Shown here: piece by piece, positions 55,025 to 64,000 of the stretch
Layout: each line of letters opens with the position of its first letter
Numbering within the stretch: the first letter of the stretch is position 1
Notes under the pieces: model-generated
What the model was told of the DNA's origin: nothing
The model's input: the letters and a program-made list of their open reading frames with translations, nothing else
Database searches by the model: none
Source of the DNA: Bradyrhizobium sp. 149
GTDB lineage: Bacteria; Pseudomonadota; Alphaproteobacteria; Rhizobiales; Xanthobacteraceae
Length of the DNA stretch: 64,000 nucleotides
Assembly: GCF_023073915.1 (NCBI RefSeq)
Contig: NZ_JADPKK010000020.1
Coordinates: 383,001-447,000, forward strand
Direction: 5' to 3'
Position numbers and translations under genes: made by a program

Positions 55025-56839
55025 GAGATCGTCGCCGTCGGAACCGTCGGGCGGATCGTCGCTGCCATAGTCCGCATTGATATTGGTTTCCGGTGCCTCG
55101 GGGGCAAGCCTGCGGACTTCGACGACCTTCGCACCCGGAAAACGCGACAGCACCTCCCGCACGCGCGGATCGGCCTCGGCGGTGCGCGCATGTTCCTGCT
55201 TGGCCGCCTGGTTCACCGAGCGCAGCGTCGGCTGGCCCTGCTCGTTGGAGACGATCACGGTCCAGCGGCGCCCGGTCCAGAGCTCGAATTTTCGCGCGAG
55301 ATCGGAAATCATGGTCTTGGAGGCGTTGGGCTCGAGCGCGACTTCCAGCCGGCCCTCCTCGAAACGGACGAGGCGCATGTCGCCTTCGAGCGCGCCCTTG
55401 GTCAGGAGGTCGCGCTTCTGCCCGGCAAGCGCGACGAGCTGGGTGAAGCTCGTAACGCGCAACACCGGCGCGGCAGCTTGCGAATCCGTCGCGGGCGCTG
55501 CCATCTGCGGACGGGCACCACCGCCCCCGAAGGAGGACGGCGACGATGTCGGCATGCGAACCGGCGCCGCGGAGGCCACCGGCGCGGCCGGCGCGCTGCG
55601 CGCGGCACTGCCACCGCTCACAACCGGCGAACCGCCGCCGTTCTGCTCCAGCATCTTGATCGCTTCGTCCGGCGTCGGCAGGTCGGCGACATAGGCGATG
55701 CGCACCAGCACCATCTCGGCGGCTGCCGCGGGCCGCGTCGCGGCCTGCACCTCGGTGATGCCCTTGAGCAGCATCTGCCACATCCGCGACAGCACGCGCA
55801 TCGAGATCTTCGAGGCGAAATCCCGCGCGCGCACACGCTCGGTCTCGCCATAGGCGACGTTGTCGGCGGTCGCCGGCACGATCTTCACGCGGGTGACGAA
55901 ATTGACGAATTCGGCGAGATCCGACAGCACCACGATGGGATCGGCGCCGACGTCATACTGGTCGCGGAACTCCTTGAACGCGGACGCGATGTCGCCGCGC
56001 GCCAGAGAATCAAAGAGATCGATGACACGGGTGCGATCGGCGAGCCCCAGCATCTGCCTGACGGCATCGGCCCTTACGGTGCCTGCCGCATGCGCGATCG
56101 CCTGATCGAGCAGCGAGAGCGAATCGCGCACGGAACCTTCGGCGGCGCGCGCGATGATGCCAAGCGCTTCAGGCTCGATCTCGACGTTTTCCTTGGCCGC
56201 GATGTTGGCGAGATGCTTCATGAGCACGTCGGCTTCGACGCGGCGCAAGTCAAAACGCTGGCAGCGCGACAGCACGGTCACAGGAACCTTGCGAATCTCC
56301 GTCGTGGCGAACACGAACTTGGCGTGCTCCGGCGGTTCCTCCAGCGTCTTCAGGAAGGCGTTGAACGCCGCCGTCGACAGCATGTGGACTTCGTCGATGA
56401 TGTAGACCTTGTAGCGGGCGCTGGCCGGCGCGTAGCGGACGCTGTCATTGATCTGACGGACGTCGTCGACGCCGGTATGCGAGGCCGCGTCCATCTCCAG
56501 CACGTCCATGTGCCGGCTTTCCATGATCGCCTGGCAATGCACGCCGAGCGTCGGCATCTGGACCGTCGGGCCCTTCACCGAGCCATCCGGCATCTCGTAG
56601 TTGAGCGCACGGGCAAGGATGCGCGCGGTGGTAGTCTTGCCGACCCCGCGGACGCCGGTGAGAATCCAGGCCTGCGGAATGCGGCCGGTCTCGAACGCAT
56701 TGGAGACGGTGCGGACCACGGCTTCCTGGCCGATCAGATCGTCGAAACTGGAGGGACGGTATTTCCGCGCCAGCACCCGGTAGGGCGTGCTGGCCTGGCC
56801 GGCGCTGTCAGGATTGGGAGGGGCGCCAGCGTCGGTCAT
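55022..56839 (-). CDS. dnaX: DNA polymerase III subunits gamma/tau
   Basis: 605 residues from ATG 56839; the frame upstream to 56917 is not supported. Clamp-loader AAA+ with Walker A GVRGVGKTTTA, Walker B YIIDEVHMLS and sensor ATTEIRKVPVTVLSRC. The usual C-x8-C-x2-C-x2-C zinc module is reduced: the segment reads LNYEMPDGS ... MPTLGVHCQAI, keeping only the last Cys. A Pro/Ala-rich linker and tau-specific C-terminal domain follow. No AAAAAAG slippery site was seen. Confidence 0.95.
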   Translation of the reverse strand: MTDAGAPPNPDSAGQASTPYRVLARKYRPSSFDDLIGQEAVVRTVSNAFETGRIPQAWILTGVRGVGKTTTARILARALNYEMPDGSVKGPTVQMPTLGVHCQAIMESRHMDVLEMDAASHTGVDDVRQINDSVRYAPASARYKVYIIDEVHMLSTAAFNAFLKTLEEPPEHAKFVFATTEIRKVPVTVLSRCQRFDLRRVEADVLMKHLANIAAKENVEIEPEALGIIARAAEGSVRDSLSLLDQAIAHAAGTVRADAVRQMLGLADRTRVIDLFDSLARGDIASAFKEFRDQYDVGADPIVVLSDLAEFVNFVTRVKIVPATADNVAYGETERVRARDFASKISMRVLSRMWQMLLKGITEVQAATRPAAAAEMVLVRIAYVADLPTPDEAIKMLEQNGGGSPVVSGGSAARSAPAAPVASAAPVRMPTSSPSSFGGGGARPQMAAPATDSQAAAPVLRVTSFTQLVALAGQKRDLLTKGALEGDMRLVRFEEGRLEVALEPNASKTMISDLARKFELWTGRRWTVIVSNEQGQPTLRSVNQAAKQEHARTAEADPRVREVLSRFPGAKVVEVRRLAPEAPETNINADYGSDDPPDGSDGDDL

Positions 56840-56939
56840 CGGTCGATCCGCAATGAAGTGTCTTTCGGCCGGCTTTTGCGGAAAGGAGCGCGCTGGCGGC
56901 TCGAGCCGCCGGCGCAATTCGCTCGGAAAAACAGGTAGG

Positions 56940-57022
56940 AGACTGACGAGCGACCCGATCCGGACCTCGTTAGGGCTGCTTCCTTCCGGACCTGACCCGG
57001 TTGGCGAGTGGCTCGTCCACCG
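56940..57022 (-). ncRNA. ffs: Signal recognition particle 4.5S RNA
   Basis: The minus strand contains GGTCAGGTCCGGAAGGAAGC, the invariant helix-8 sequence bound by Ffh, in a ~80-base hairpin closed by GACGAGC (57017-57011) and GCTCGTC (56951-56945). It lies just upstream of dnaX on the same strand, the usual alphaproteobacterial position. Ends are approximate. Confidence 0.92.
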
Positions 57023-57223
57023 CCAATCTCCCGGTCCCTATTTGGGGCCAAAAGGACCGGAAAGCAAGCGCGGATCGGCTTGAACGGCTGGGCTTGGCGC
57101 CGGCTTGCCCAGCATCCGGGCAATTGCCGGTCTGCCCAGCCGATAGGCTGTGCTTTCACTGCCGAAAGGGCCTTGGTAAGAACGCTGCCGGAACTCCTTC
57201 CAACAGAAAAGCGATTGATCCCA

Positions 57224-58078
57224 ATGGTTACACGTCGTGATGTTGCATCGATTGTCGGACTTGGCGCCATTGGCGCGGTGACCGCGGGCGCGCTGGTGTC
57301 CCCGGCCGTTGCCCAGGCGGCCGATCCGAACGAATCGACCTTCGCCCGCATCCGCCGCACCAAGAAGATGCGGATCGGCGCGGTCGGCGGCGGCGCGCCC
57401 TATTACATGAAGGATCTTTCGACCGGCCAGTGGAAGGGCTTTTACGTCGACATCGCCAAGGCGCTCGCCGAGGACATGGAGGCCGAGCTCGAGATCACCG
57501 AGACCACTTGGGGCAATTCAGTGCTCGACCTGCAGTCCAACAAGATCGACATATTCTTCGGTCTCAACCCGACCCCGAAGCGCGCGCTGGTGATCGACTT
57601 CTCGGTGCCGGTCTTCAACAACGCCTTCGGCATTCTCTGCAAGAAGGACTTCAAGCCGAAGAGCTGGGCGGAGTTGAACTCGCCCGACGTCAAGCTCGCG
57701 GTCGACCAGGGCTCCTCCCATGACCAGGTCGTCAGCCGCCTGACACCGAAGGCGCAGATCTCGCGGCTGAAGTCCGCCGACGACGCCACCGCCGCGCTCC
57801 AGACCGGCCGGGTCGACGCGCAGTGCCTGATCACCATGCTGTCGCTGACGGTGCTGAAGAAGAATCCCTCGCTCGGCCAGTTCGTGCTGCCGACGCCGAT
57901 CTTCGCCACCACGTCGAACGCCGGCTTCCGCCGCGAGAGCGACAAGACCTGGCGCGATTACGTCAACACCTGGATCGACTTCAACAAGGGCCTCGGCTTC
58001 ATCCGGAATGCGATCATCACCAACATGGAGCTGGTGGGCGTGACCGAGGCGGACATTCCGCCGGGCGTTTCGCTGTAG
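57224..58078 (+). CDS. Amino-acid ABC transporter substrate-binding protein (family 3)
   Basis: 284 residues. The N-terminus VTRRDVASIVGLGAIGAVTAG with the AQA cleavage site has a twin-arginine look (TRRDV), so Tat export is possible. The mature part has the SBP_bac_3 pattern: GAPYYMKDLSTGQWKGFYVD, SNKIDIFFGLNPTPKRA and the second lobe SPDVKLAVDQGSSHD. First gene of a five-gene catabolic operon. Confidence 0.9.
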   Translation: MVTRRDVASIVGLGAIGAVTAGALVSPAVAQAADPNESTFARIRRTKKMRIGAVGGGAPYYMKDLSTGQWKGFYVDIAKALAEDMEAELEITETTWGNSVLDLQSNKIDIFFGLNPTPKRALVIDFSVPVFNNAFGILCKKDFKPKSWAELNSPDVKLAVDQGSSHDQVVSRLTPKAQISRLKSADDATAALQTGRVDAQCLITMLSLTVLKKNPSLGQFVLPTPIFATTSNAGFRRESDKTWRDYVNTWIDFNKGLGFIRNAIITNMELVGVTEADIPPGVSL

Positions 58079-58121
58079 GTGTGATGAGTTCGGGTCGAGT
58101 TCAGCCCGCACGCTCCGCCCT

Positions 58122-58253
58122 GCTCCCTCTCCCGCCTGCGGGAGAGGGTTGGGGTGAGGGTGTCTCCACAATCGAGAACCCCCGTGAGGACAGAGCCCTC
58201 ACCCGCATCACATCTTCGATGCGATGCGACCTCTCCCGCAAGCGGGAGAGGTG
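58122..58253. repeat. Dispersed palindromic repeat, family D
   Basis: CCCTCTCCCGCCTGCGGGAG ... CCTCTCCCGCAAGCGGGAGAGG. Sits between the binding-protein and permease genes of the same operon, where such hairpins often set different mRNA levels. Confidence 0.8.
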
Positions 58254-58269
58254 AAGCAAGAAAGCACGC

Positions 58270-58932
58270 ATGTATCAGTGGGACTTCGGCATCCTCTGGA
58301 GCTATCGCTGGCTCTTTCTCAACGGGCTCGGCGTCACCGTCGGCTTCACGGTGGTCATCGTGGTGCTCGGCCTCGTCTTCGGCCTGTTCGGCGCGTTCGG
58401 CACACTGTCGCGTTTTAAAGCGGTGCGCCTGCTCGCGCTCACTTTCATCGAGGCGTTCCGCTGCACGCCGATTCTGGTGCAGCTGATCTGGTTCTATTAC
58501 GCGCTGCCGATCCTGGCCGGTGTCGAGATGACGCCGATCACGGCCTCGGCGCTGGCGCTGTCACTCTATGGCGGCTCGTTCTATTCGGAGATCATCCGCG
58601 GCGGCATCATCTCGATCGACCGTGGCCAGTCCGAAGCCGGCGCCGCGCTCGGCATGACGCCGGGACAGAGCATGCGCCGCATCGTGCTGCCGCAGGCAAT
58701 CAAGCGCATGATCCCGGCGCTGATGAACCAGTCGATCATCCAGTTCAAGAACACCTCGCTGGTCTCGGTGCTGGCGGTGCCTGATCTGGTCTATCAGAGC
58801 CAGGTCGCCGCTCATGACAGCTATCGGCCGCTGGAGACCTACACCGCCGTCGCGGTCGCCTATGCGGCGATCCTGATTCCCCTGACCATCATGGTCCGGC
58901 GCGGCGAGAAGCGACTGGCGGTCGGCGAATGA
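58270..58932 (+). CDS. Amino-acid ABC transporter permease
   Basis: 220 residues with five membrane helices. HisMQ-type signature [18 protein letters not shown] and the EAA loop [22 protein letters not shown]. Overlaps the ATPase gene by 4 bases. Confidence 0.93.
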   Translation: MYQWDFGILWSYRWLFLNGLGVTVGFTVVIVVLGLVFGLFGAFGTLSRFKAVRLLALTFIEAFRCTPILVQLIWFYYALPILAGVEMTPITASALALSLYGGSFYSEIIRGGIISIDRGQSEAGAALGMTPGQSMRRIVLPQAIKRMIPALMNQSIIQFKNTSLVSVLAVPDLVYQSQVAAHDSYRPLETYTAVAVAYAAILIPLTIMVRRGEKRLAVGE

Positions 58933-59723
58933 GCGACACCTCGAAAATCGAGATCCGTGGCCTGCGCAAGAGCTTTGGCAGCAACGAGGTCTTGAAGAGC
59001 ATCAGCCTCGACGTCGCCAAGGCCGGCGTCGTGGCGCTGATCGGACCGTCCGGCTCCGGCAAATCGACGCTGCTCCGCTGCATCAATCTGCTGGTGACGC
59101 CTGATGGCGGCAGCGTTCGCGTCGGCGACACGCGCTTTTCGTTCGGCGAGGGTACGAAGCTCCCCGATGTGACGACGCTGGCAAGATTCCGCGCCTCCAC
59201 CGGCATGGTGTTTCAGCATTTCAATCTGTTCCCGCACATGACGACACTCCAGAACGTGATGGAGGGGCCGGTCACGGTGCGGCGCATGGCCAAGCCTGAC
59301 GCCGAGAAGCTGGCGCGGGCCCAACTCGCAAAGGTGGGCCTTGCAGAGAAGGCCGACCAATATCCCGCGACATTGTCCGGCGGACAGAAGCAGCGCGTCG
59401 CGATCGCCCGCGCCCTCGCGATGGAGCCGGACGTGATGCTGTTCGACGAGGCCACCTCCGCTCTCGATCCCGAGCTGGTCGGCGAGGTGCTCGCAGTCAT
59501 CCAGCAATTGGCGTCCGAAGGCATGACCATGGTGATCGTGACCCACGAGATCGCCTTTGCCCGCGAGGTCGCCGACCGCCTGATCTTCATGCGCGACGGC
59601 GTCGTGGTCGAGGAAGGCCCGGCCCGACAGGTGATCGACAATCCGCAGGAAGTGGCGACGCGCGCCTTCCTCAGCCATTTCCACCGCACCGGCGCATTGC
59701 CGCCGGCCAACGCAGCACCGTGA
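58929..59723 (+). CDS. Amino-acid ABC transporter ATP-binding protein
   Basis: 264 residues. Walker [10 protein letters not shown], signature [15 protein letters not shown], Walker [16 protein letters not shown]-loop VTHEIAFA. GlnQ/HisP type. Its stop TGA shares a base with the next ATG. Confidence 0.95.
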   Translation: MSDTSKIEIRGLRKSFGSNEVLKSISLDVAKAGVVALIGPSGSGKSTLLRCINLLVTPDGGSVRVGDTRFSFGEGTKLPDVTTLARFRASTGMVFQHFNLFPHMTTLQNVMEGPVTVRRMAKPDAEKLARAQLAKVGLAEKADQYPATLSGGQKQRVAIARALAMEPDVMLFDEATSALDPELVGEVLAVIQQLASEGMTMVIVTHEIAFAREVADRLIFMRDGVVVEEGPARQVIDNPQEVATRAFLSHFHRTGALPPANAAP

Positions 59724-60478
59724 TGCCTGATATCGATCGCGTCTACCTCGTCACCGGCGCCGCCAGCGGTATCGGCCGCGCCACTGCAAAACTGCTCGCG
59801 GCGCCCGGCACCGCGCTGCTGCTGCACACGCGCTCGAACGTTGAAGGCCTCGACGCCACCGCGGCGGAAGCCGAAGCGACAGGCGCCGTGGTGGCAAAAT
59901 GCCTCGGCGATCTCGCCGAAGAAACAGCCGCCACCCACGCCATCGCCGCCGCCCAAGCCACCTTTGGCCGGCTCGATGGATTGATCCTGGTCGGCGGCCA
60001 TGCCCGCCGCGGCAGCGCGATCGGCGCGCCGGCGGATCAGTTCCGCCAGGCGATGGACGAATCGGCGCTGGCGTTCACGCGGTTGGTGGACGCCGCGCTC
60101 CCGCTGTTGCGGGCAGGACACGATGCGCGGATCGTGGCGGTATCGTCGTTCGTCGCGCACGCGATCCGGCCCGAGTTCGCGCCCTTCGCCGCGACGGCCG
60201 CGAGCCGCGCCGCGCTGGAAGCGCTGGTGCGCCTCACCGCGGTCGAGCTTGCCAGGGACGGCATCACCGTCAACGCAGTCGCACCGGGCCTCATCGTCAA
60301 GGACAAGCCCAGCGAAAGCCGGCTTTCACCCGAGCAGATCGCCGCGACCGAGGCGCTGATCCCGATGGGCCGCCGCGGGCGGCCGGAGGAGGTGGCCGAG
60401 ATCATCGCCTTCCTGGCGTCACCAAAAGCATCCTACGTCACCGGCCAGGTCTGGCACGTCAATGGAGGCCTGACATGA
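59723..60478 (+). CDS. Short-chain dehydrogenase/reductase
   Basis: 251 residues. NAD(P)-binding [15 protein letters not shown], then [12 protein letters not shown] in the NNAG position. The catalytic Tyr of YxxxK is not obvious: the region reads [15 protein letters not shown], with Thr/Ala in place of Tyr and no Lys at +4. C-terminal [14 protein letters not shown] is typical. It may bind rather than turn over its substrate, or use other residues. Coupled to both neighbours. Confidence 0.87.
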   Translation: MPDIDRVYLVTGAASGIGRATAKLLAAPGTALLLHTRSNVEGLDATAAEAEATGAVVAKCLGDLAEETAATHAIAAAQATFGRLDGLILVGGHARRGSAIGAPADQFRQAMDESALAFTRLVDAALPLLRAGHDARIVAVSSFVAHAIRPEFAPFAATAASRAALEALVRLTAVELARDGITVNAVAPGLIVKDKPSESRLSPEQIAATEALIPMGRRGRPEEVAEIIAFLASPKASYVTGQVWHVNGGLT

Positions 60479-61602
60479 GCGAAGCAACCGTCGAACGCAT
60501 CAGGCTGTTCCTGATCGAGAGCCCGATCAAGATGGCGCGCCTCCAGGGCGTTGGCAACGTCAAGGGCACGGTGAAGCGCGTGCTGCTCGAGCTCACATCG
60601 AGCGACGGCGTCATCGGCTGGGGCGAGGCGGCACCGTGGGAAGTGTTCACGGGAACGCCGGAAGCGGCCTTCTCCGCGCTCGACATCTATTTGCGGCCGG
60701 TCGTGCTCGGCAAGCCGGTGCGTCGCATCCGCGCCCTGATGGCCGCGCTCGATCGCGCGCTGGTCGGACATGCCGAGGCCAAGGTTGCCATCGAAATGGC
60801 GCTGCTGGACATCGTCGGCAAGTCGTCGGGACTTTCGGTCGCCGACCTGCTCGGCGGCCGCGTGCGCGACACGATCCCGCTGTCGTTCTCGATCGCCGAT
60901 CCGGATTTCGCCGCCGACCTCGAACGCATGCGAAAGATGGTTCCGGACGGAAACGTCATCTACAAGGTCAAGACCGGCGTGAAGCCGCATCGCGAGGACC
61001 TCGATCATCTCGAAGCGATCCGCAACGAGTTCGGCGACAAGGTCGATCTGCGCGTCGATTACAACCAGGCCTTAGCGCCCTTCGGCGCCATCAGGATCCT
61101 GCGCGATGTCGAGCAGTTCGCGCCGACCTTCATCGAGCAGCCGGTGCCGCGCAAATATCTCGACGTCATGGCCCAGCTCACCGCGGCGCTGGAAACGCCC
61201 GTGCTCGCCGACGAAAGCTGCTTCGACCGCCGCGACATGATGGAGGTGGTGCGCCGCGAGGCGGCAGATGCTGTCTCGATCAAGCTGATGAAGGCCGGCG
61301 GCCTGTTCGAGGCGCAGGCGATCATGGCGATCGCCGACATCGCCGGCCTGCCCGGCTATGGCGGCACGCTGTGGGAGGGCGGTATCGGGCTTGCCGCCGG
61401 CACGCAGCTGATCGCCGCAACACCCGGCATCTCGCTCGGCTGCGAGTTCTACATGCCGCATCATGTGCTGACCGAGGACGTGCTGGAAGAGCGAGTCGCC
61501 AACCGCGGCGGCCATGTCGTGGTGCCCGACGGCCCGGGACTCGGGATCCGCGTCAGCGAAGCCTCGGTCCGCGCCAATGCGCGCGTGCTGGCGGAGGCCT
61601 AG
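60475..61602 (+). CDS. Enolase-superfamily enzyme, muconate-lactonizing subgroup
   Basis: 375 residues. Catalytic pair of Lys in YKVKTG, metal ligands D in RVDYNQ, E in IEQPVP and D in LADES, then Lys in SIKLMKAGG and the Glu in [11 protein letters not shown]: the full MLE-subgroup set. Known activities include (chloro)muconate cycloisomerisation, dipeptide epimerisation and N-succinylamino acid racemisation. The linked amino-acid transporter favours an amino-acid-derived substrate (inference). Overlaps the SDR by 4 bases. Confidence 0.88.
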   Translation: MSEATVERIRLFLIESPIKMARLQGVGNVKGTVKRVLLELTSSDGVIGWGEAAPWEVFTGTPEAAFSALDIYLRPVVLGKPVRRIRALMAALDRALVGHAEAKVAIEMALLDIVGKSSGLSVADLLGGRVRDTIPLSFSIADPDFAADLERMRKMVPDGNVIYKVKTGVKPHREDLDHLEAIRNEFGDKVDLRVDYNQALAPFGAIRILRDVEQFAPTFIEQPVPRKYLDVMAQLTAALETPVLADESCFDRRDMMEVVRREAADAVSIKLMKAGGLFEAQAIMAIADIAGLPGYGGTLWEGGIGLAAGTQLIAATPGISLGCEFYMPHHVLTEDVLEERVANRGGHVVVPDGPGLGIRVSEASVRANARVLAEA

Positions 61603-61748
61603 CCGCCAGCCTCGCTGTCGTACCGGGCGAGCGTAAGCGTAGACCCGGGGCGACGATCGCGTATGCAGGCCCGATCCTTCCCCTGGCGGACTCCGTATCG
61701 TATGGTCCGACCAAACGAGCCCGGTCGCCGGGCAATCTGGAAACACTC

Positions 61749-62168
61749 ATGTCCGAACCCGGCTGGTCGCTGCACTCCCGTCTGAAAGAGGACACCATCG
61801 ACATCGGCGATTTGCCGCTGTCCAAGGTATTGGTCATCAAGGACGCCAATTATCCCTGGCTGCTGCTGGTGCCGCGGCGCGCGGACGCGGTCGAGATCAT
61901 CGATCTCGACGAGGTGCAGCAGGCGCAATTGATGACGGAGATCTCCCGCGTCTCGCGCGCGCTGAAGGAGATCACCAGATGCGACAAGCTCAACATCGCA
62001 GCACTCGGCAACCTCGTGCCGCAGCTTCACGTCCACATCATCGCGCGCCGCACCGGTGACGCCGCCTGGCCGCGGCCGGTCTGGGGCGTGATGCAGCCCT
62101 TGGCGCACGACGCCACAGAGGTGCAGACTTTCATCAGTGCGCTTCGCCGCAAGATCTGGTTGGGTTGA
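61749..62168 (+). CDS. HIT-family nucleotide-binding protein
   Basis: 139 residues from ATG 61749. The HIT motif reads QLHVHIIAR: the first His of the triad is Gln, while the nucleophile and third His are kept. It is followed by DAAWPRPVWG, typical of a proteobacterial subgroup. Probably hydrolyses nucleoside phosphoramidates or dinucleotides. Ends 12 bases before nudC. Confidence 0.88.
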   Translation: MSEPGWSLHSRLKEDTIDIGDLPLSKVLVIKDANYPWLLLVPRRADAVEIIDLDEVQQAQLMTEISRVSRALKEITRCDKLNIAALGNLVPQLHVHIIARRTGDAAWPRPVWGVMQPLAHDATEVQTFISALRRKIWLG

Positions 62169-62179
62169 AAGAACAAGAA

Positions 62180-63118
62180 ATGTCAGCATTCGACTCGTTT
62201 CCACTGGGACAACCGGCCTTCGTCACCAACATTCTCGACCGCGCCGCGCATCTGCGCCGCGACGACGAAAAGCTGTTCGCGATGGAGCAAAAGCCGTCGT
62301 CGCGCGCCTATGTCGTCTATCGCGATTCGCTGCTGGTGAAGCGCGAGGGCGAAAAAGTGCGCGCCCTGATGTCGATCGACGAGGCGCTGAAATGCGGCGC
62401 CAATCCCGGCACGGTCTTCCTGGGTCTACGCGACGGCGCCGCGATGTTCGGCATGGGCCTGTCGCAGGCCGCGTCCGAGAAGCTGATCGGGCGCGACGAC
62501 TACGCTCTCAGCGAGCTGCGCGGCATGGCGATGCAGGGCGCGGTACGCCCCGACGAGCTGTCGGCGATCGCGATGGCGAAGTCGATGGTGAGCTGGCATC
62601 AGCGCCACGGCTATTGCGCCAATTGCGGCACGCGAACCGCGATGAAGGAAGGCGGCTGGAAGCGGGAGTGCCCGAGTTGCAAGGCCGAGCATTTCCCGCG
62701 CACTGACCCTGTCGTGATCATGCACGTCGCCGCCGGCGACAAGTGCCTGCTCGGCCGCCAGAAGCAGTTTCCGCCCGGCATGTATTCGTGCCTCGCCGGC
62801 TTCGTCGAGGCGGCCGAGACCATCGAGGACGCGGTGCGCCGCGAGATCTTCGAAGAATCCGGGATCCGCTGCACCGACGTGCAATACTACATGACCCAGC
62901 CCTGGCCCTATCCGTCGTCGCTGATGATCGGCTGCAGCGCGCGGGCCGTGAGCGAGGACATCGTCGTCGATCACTCCGAGCTGGAGGATGCGCGCTGGTT
63001 CACGCGCGAGGAGGCCGCCTTGATGCTGACGCGGACGCATCCCGACGGGCTCGCCGGTCCGCACCCGTTCGCCATCGCCCATCATTTGCTCGGCCGCTGG
63101 GTGCACGACAAGAGCTGA
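62180..63118 (+). CDS. nudC: NAD(+) diphosphatase / RNA deNADding hydrolase NudC
   Basis: 312 residues from ATG 62180. C4 zinc ribbon YCANCGTRT ... CPSCKAEHFPRTDPV, Nudix box GFVEAAETIEDAVRREIFEESG and the NADH-specific SQPWPFPxS-like QPWPYPSSLMIG. Hydrolyses NADH and removes NAD caps from RNA. Overlaps nothing but is tightly packed between the HIT and PfkB genes. Confidence 0.94.
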   Translation: MSAFDSFPLGQPAFVTNILDRAAHLRRDDEKLFAMEQKPSSRAYVVYRDSLLVKREGEKVRALMSIDEALKCGANPGTVFLGLRDGAAMFGMGLSQAASEKLIGRDDYALSELRGMAMQGAVRPDELSAIAMAKSMVSWHQRHGYCANCGTRTAMKEGGWKRECPSCKAEHFPRTDPVVIMHVAAGDKCLLGRQKQFPPGMYSCLAGFVEAAETIEDAVRREIFEESGIRCTDVQYYMTQPWPYPSSLMIGCSARAVSEDIVVDHSELEDARWFTREEAALMLTRTHPDGLAGPHPFAIAHHLLGRWVHDKS

Positions 63119-63126
63119 GACCGCCG

Positions 63127-64000
63127 ATGGCTGCATCCGGGATCGCGCCGCGCATCCTCTGCATCGGCATTCCCGTGCGCGACCTGACGTTTCGTGTCGA
63201 GACCGTGCCCGCGCGCGGCAGCAAGGCGAATGCCACTGATCTTGCGGAGATTTGCGGCGGCAACGCGCTCAATGCCGCGATCGCCATCGCACGGCTTGGT
63301 GGCCGCGTCTCCTTCGCGGGCCCCATGGGCGACGCGAGCGAGACGTCGAGCGGCTTCATCCTCGAACGAATGGAAGCTGAAGGCATCGAGACCACACATC
63401 TCGTGCGCATGCCGGGGCTCGCGACGCCGGTCTCGGCGATCATGATCGAGCCCTCGGGCGAACGAACGCTCACCATCTATCGCGATCCCGCGTTGTCGAC
63501 CGTGCAGCTGCCGGACGCCGACGCACTGCTCGGCGATTGCCGGGCGGTTCTCGTCGAAAGCCGCTGCGCCGCGTTCGCGACCTCGCTCTGCACCGAGGCG
63601 CGCCGGCGCGGCCTTGCCGTCATCGTCGGCGTCGATCGCGCGATGTCGTTGCAGGACAGCCTGCTCGCGGCCGCCTCGCACCTGCTGTTCGCCAGCGAAC
63701 AGGTGCAGGAGACGGCCGGCATCGCCGATGACGGCAAGGCGTTGAGGCGCTTGGCCGCGCTCACGCCCGCCTTCCTCGCCGCCACCCGGGGCCCACGCGG
63801 CACGATCTGGCTGAACGAGGCGGGGGAGCTGGAAGAGACCCCGGCGTTCGCGGTTCAGGCGGTCGATACACTCGGCGCCGGCGACGTCTTCCACGGCGCC
63901 TTCACGCTTCGCCTTGCCGAAGGCAGCGGCCTGCGGGAGGCGCTGCAATTCGCCGCGGCCGCGGCGGCGCTGAAATGCACCCGCCACGGCGGCGGCCAGG
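63127..64000 (+). CDS. PfkB-family sugar kinase (3' end beyond the window)
   Basis: 291 residues are present before the right edge. GGNALNAAIAIARLGGRVSFAG is the PfkB signature 1 region (read in parts) and VDTLGAGDVFHGAF is signature 2 with the catalytic Asp. Family members phosphorylate sugars or nucleosides; a 2-keto-3-deoxygluconate or ribose type cannot be told apart here. Starts 8 bases after nudC. Confidence 0.9.
   Translation, partial: MAASGIAPRILCIGIPVRDLTFRVETVPARGSKANATDLAEICGGNALNAAIAIARLGGRVSFAGPMGDASETSSGFILERMEAEGIETTHLVRMPGLATPVSAIMIEPSGERTLTIYRDPALSTVQLPDADALLGDCRAVLVESRCAAFATSLCTEARRRGLAVIVGVDRAMSLQDSLLAAASHLLFASEQVQETAGIADDGKALRRLAALTPAFLAATRGPRGTIWLNEAGELEETPAFAVQAVDTLGAGDVFHGAFTLRLAEGSGLREALQFAAAAAALKCTRHGGGQ

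Noticed and set aside
56830..56930. Programmed frameshift producing a short gamma form from dnaX
   Set aside because: No A-rich slippery heptamer or following stem was seen after the ATPase domain.

Overview
The window is GC-rich alphaproteobacterial chromosome, most likely Bradyrhizobium or a close relative (Nitrobacteraceae). This rests on gene content and order (rpmH-rnpA-yidC-engB-argB, dapD/dapE, truA-fmt-def, recR-ybaB-dnaX-ffs), on a DnaX that has lost most of its zinc-module cysteines, and on many short dispersed palindromic repeats of the kind common in this group. No rRNA, phage, transposase or CRISPR array was seen.

Layout. 1-3.5 kb: end of a phosphonate operon (phnM, 2H phosphoesterase), then a convergent pair (membrane protein, SBP56/methanethiol oxidase). 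3.7-8.3 kb: a DapA-fold sugar-acid dehydratase, a chemotaxis receptor, and an enoyl-CoA hydratase/MarR pair. 8.4-10.2 kb: a ClpS-zinc finger-AAA+ fusion. 10.2-18.2 kb: tannase-family esterase, serA, multi-rhodanese protein, and a TonB receptor/PepSY pair. 18.3-21.5 kb: DapA-like aldolase divergent from a GlcD-type FAD dehydrogenase and a GntR regulator. 21.5-27 kb: small genes, a YgiQ radical-SAM protein, and an Rrf2 regulator with a methyltransferase, divergent from an MFS transporter.

27-36.3 kb is the accessory part: small membrane proteins, a luciferase-like monooxygenase, a lower-GC three-gene stretch (membrane protein, FRG-domain protein, HEPN-like protein) bounded by a decayed second copy of the monooxygenase 3' end, an MHYT hybrid histidine kinase, and a MazE/MazF-type toxin-antitoxin pair beside tRNA-Arg(ACG).

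36.5-57 kb is core: a sensor kinase, the rpmH-rnpA-yidC operon with a clear sigma70 promoter, engB, argB, a pyrimidine 5'-nucleotidase, dapD/dapE, truA/fmt/def, rmuC, an AmpG-like permease, recR/ybaB/dnaX and the SRP RNA gene. 57-61.6 kb: a tightly coupled operon of a polar-amino-acid ABC transporter, a short-chain dehydrogenase and a muconate-lactonizing-type enolase. 61.7-64 kb: a HIT protein, nudC, and a PfkB kinase cut by the window edge.

Most notable points: (1) the ClpS-ZnF-AAA+ fusion whose ClpS part lacks two N-degron pocket residues; (2) the FRG plus HEPN-like gene pair; (3) two autoregulator candidates (MarR and Rrf2 types) whose start codons lie inside perfect palindromes with promoters placed to give leaderless mRNAs; (4) small genes that a length cut-off would miss, one apparently broken by a single T deletion.
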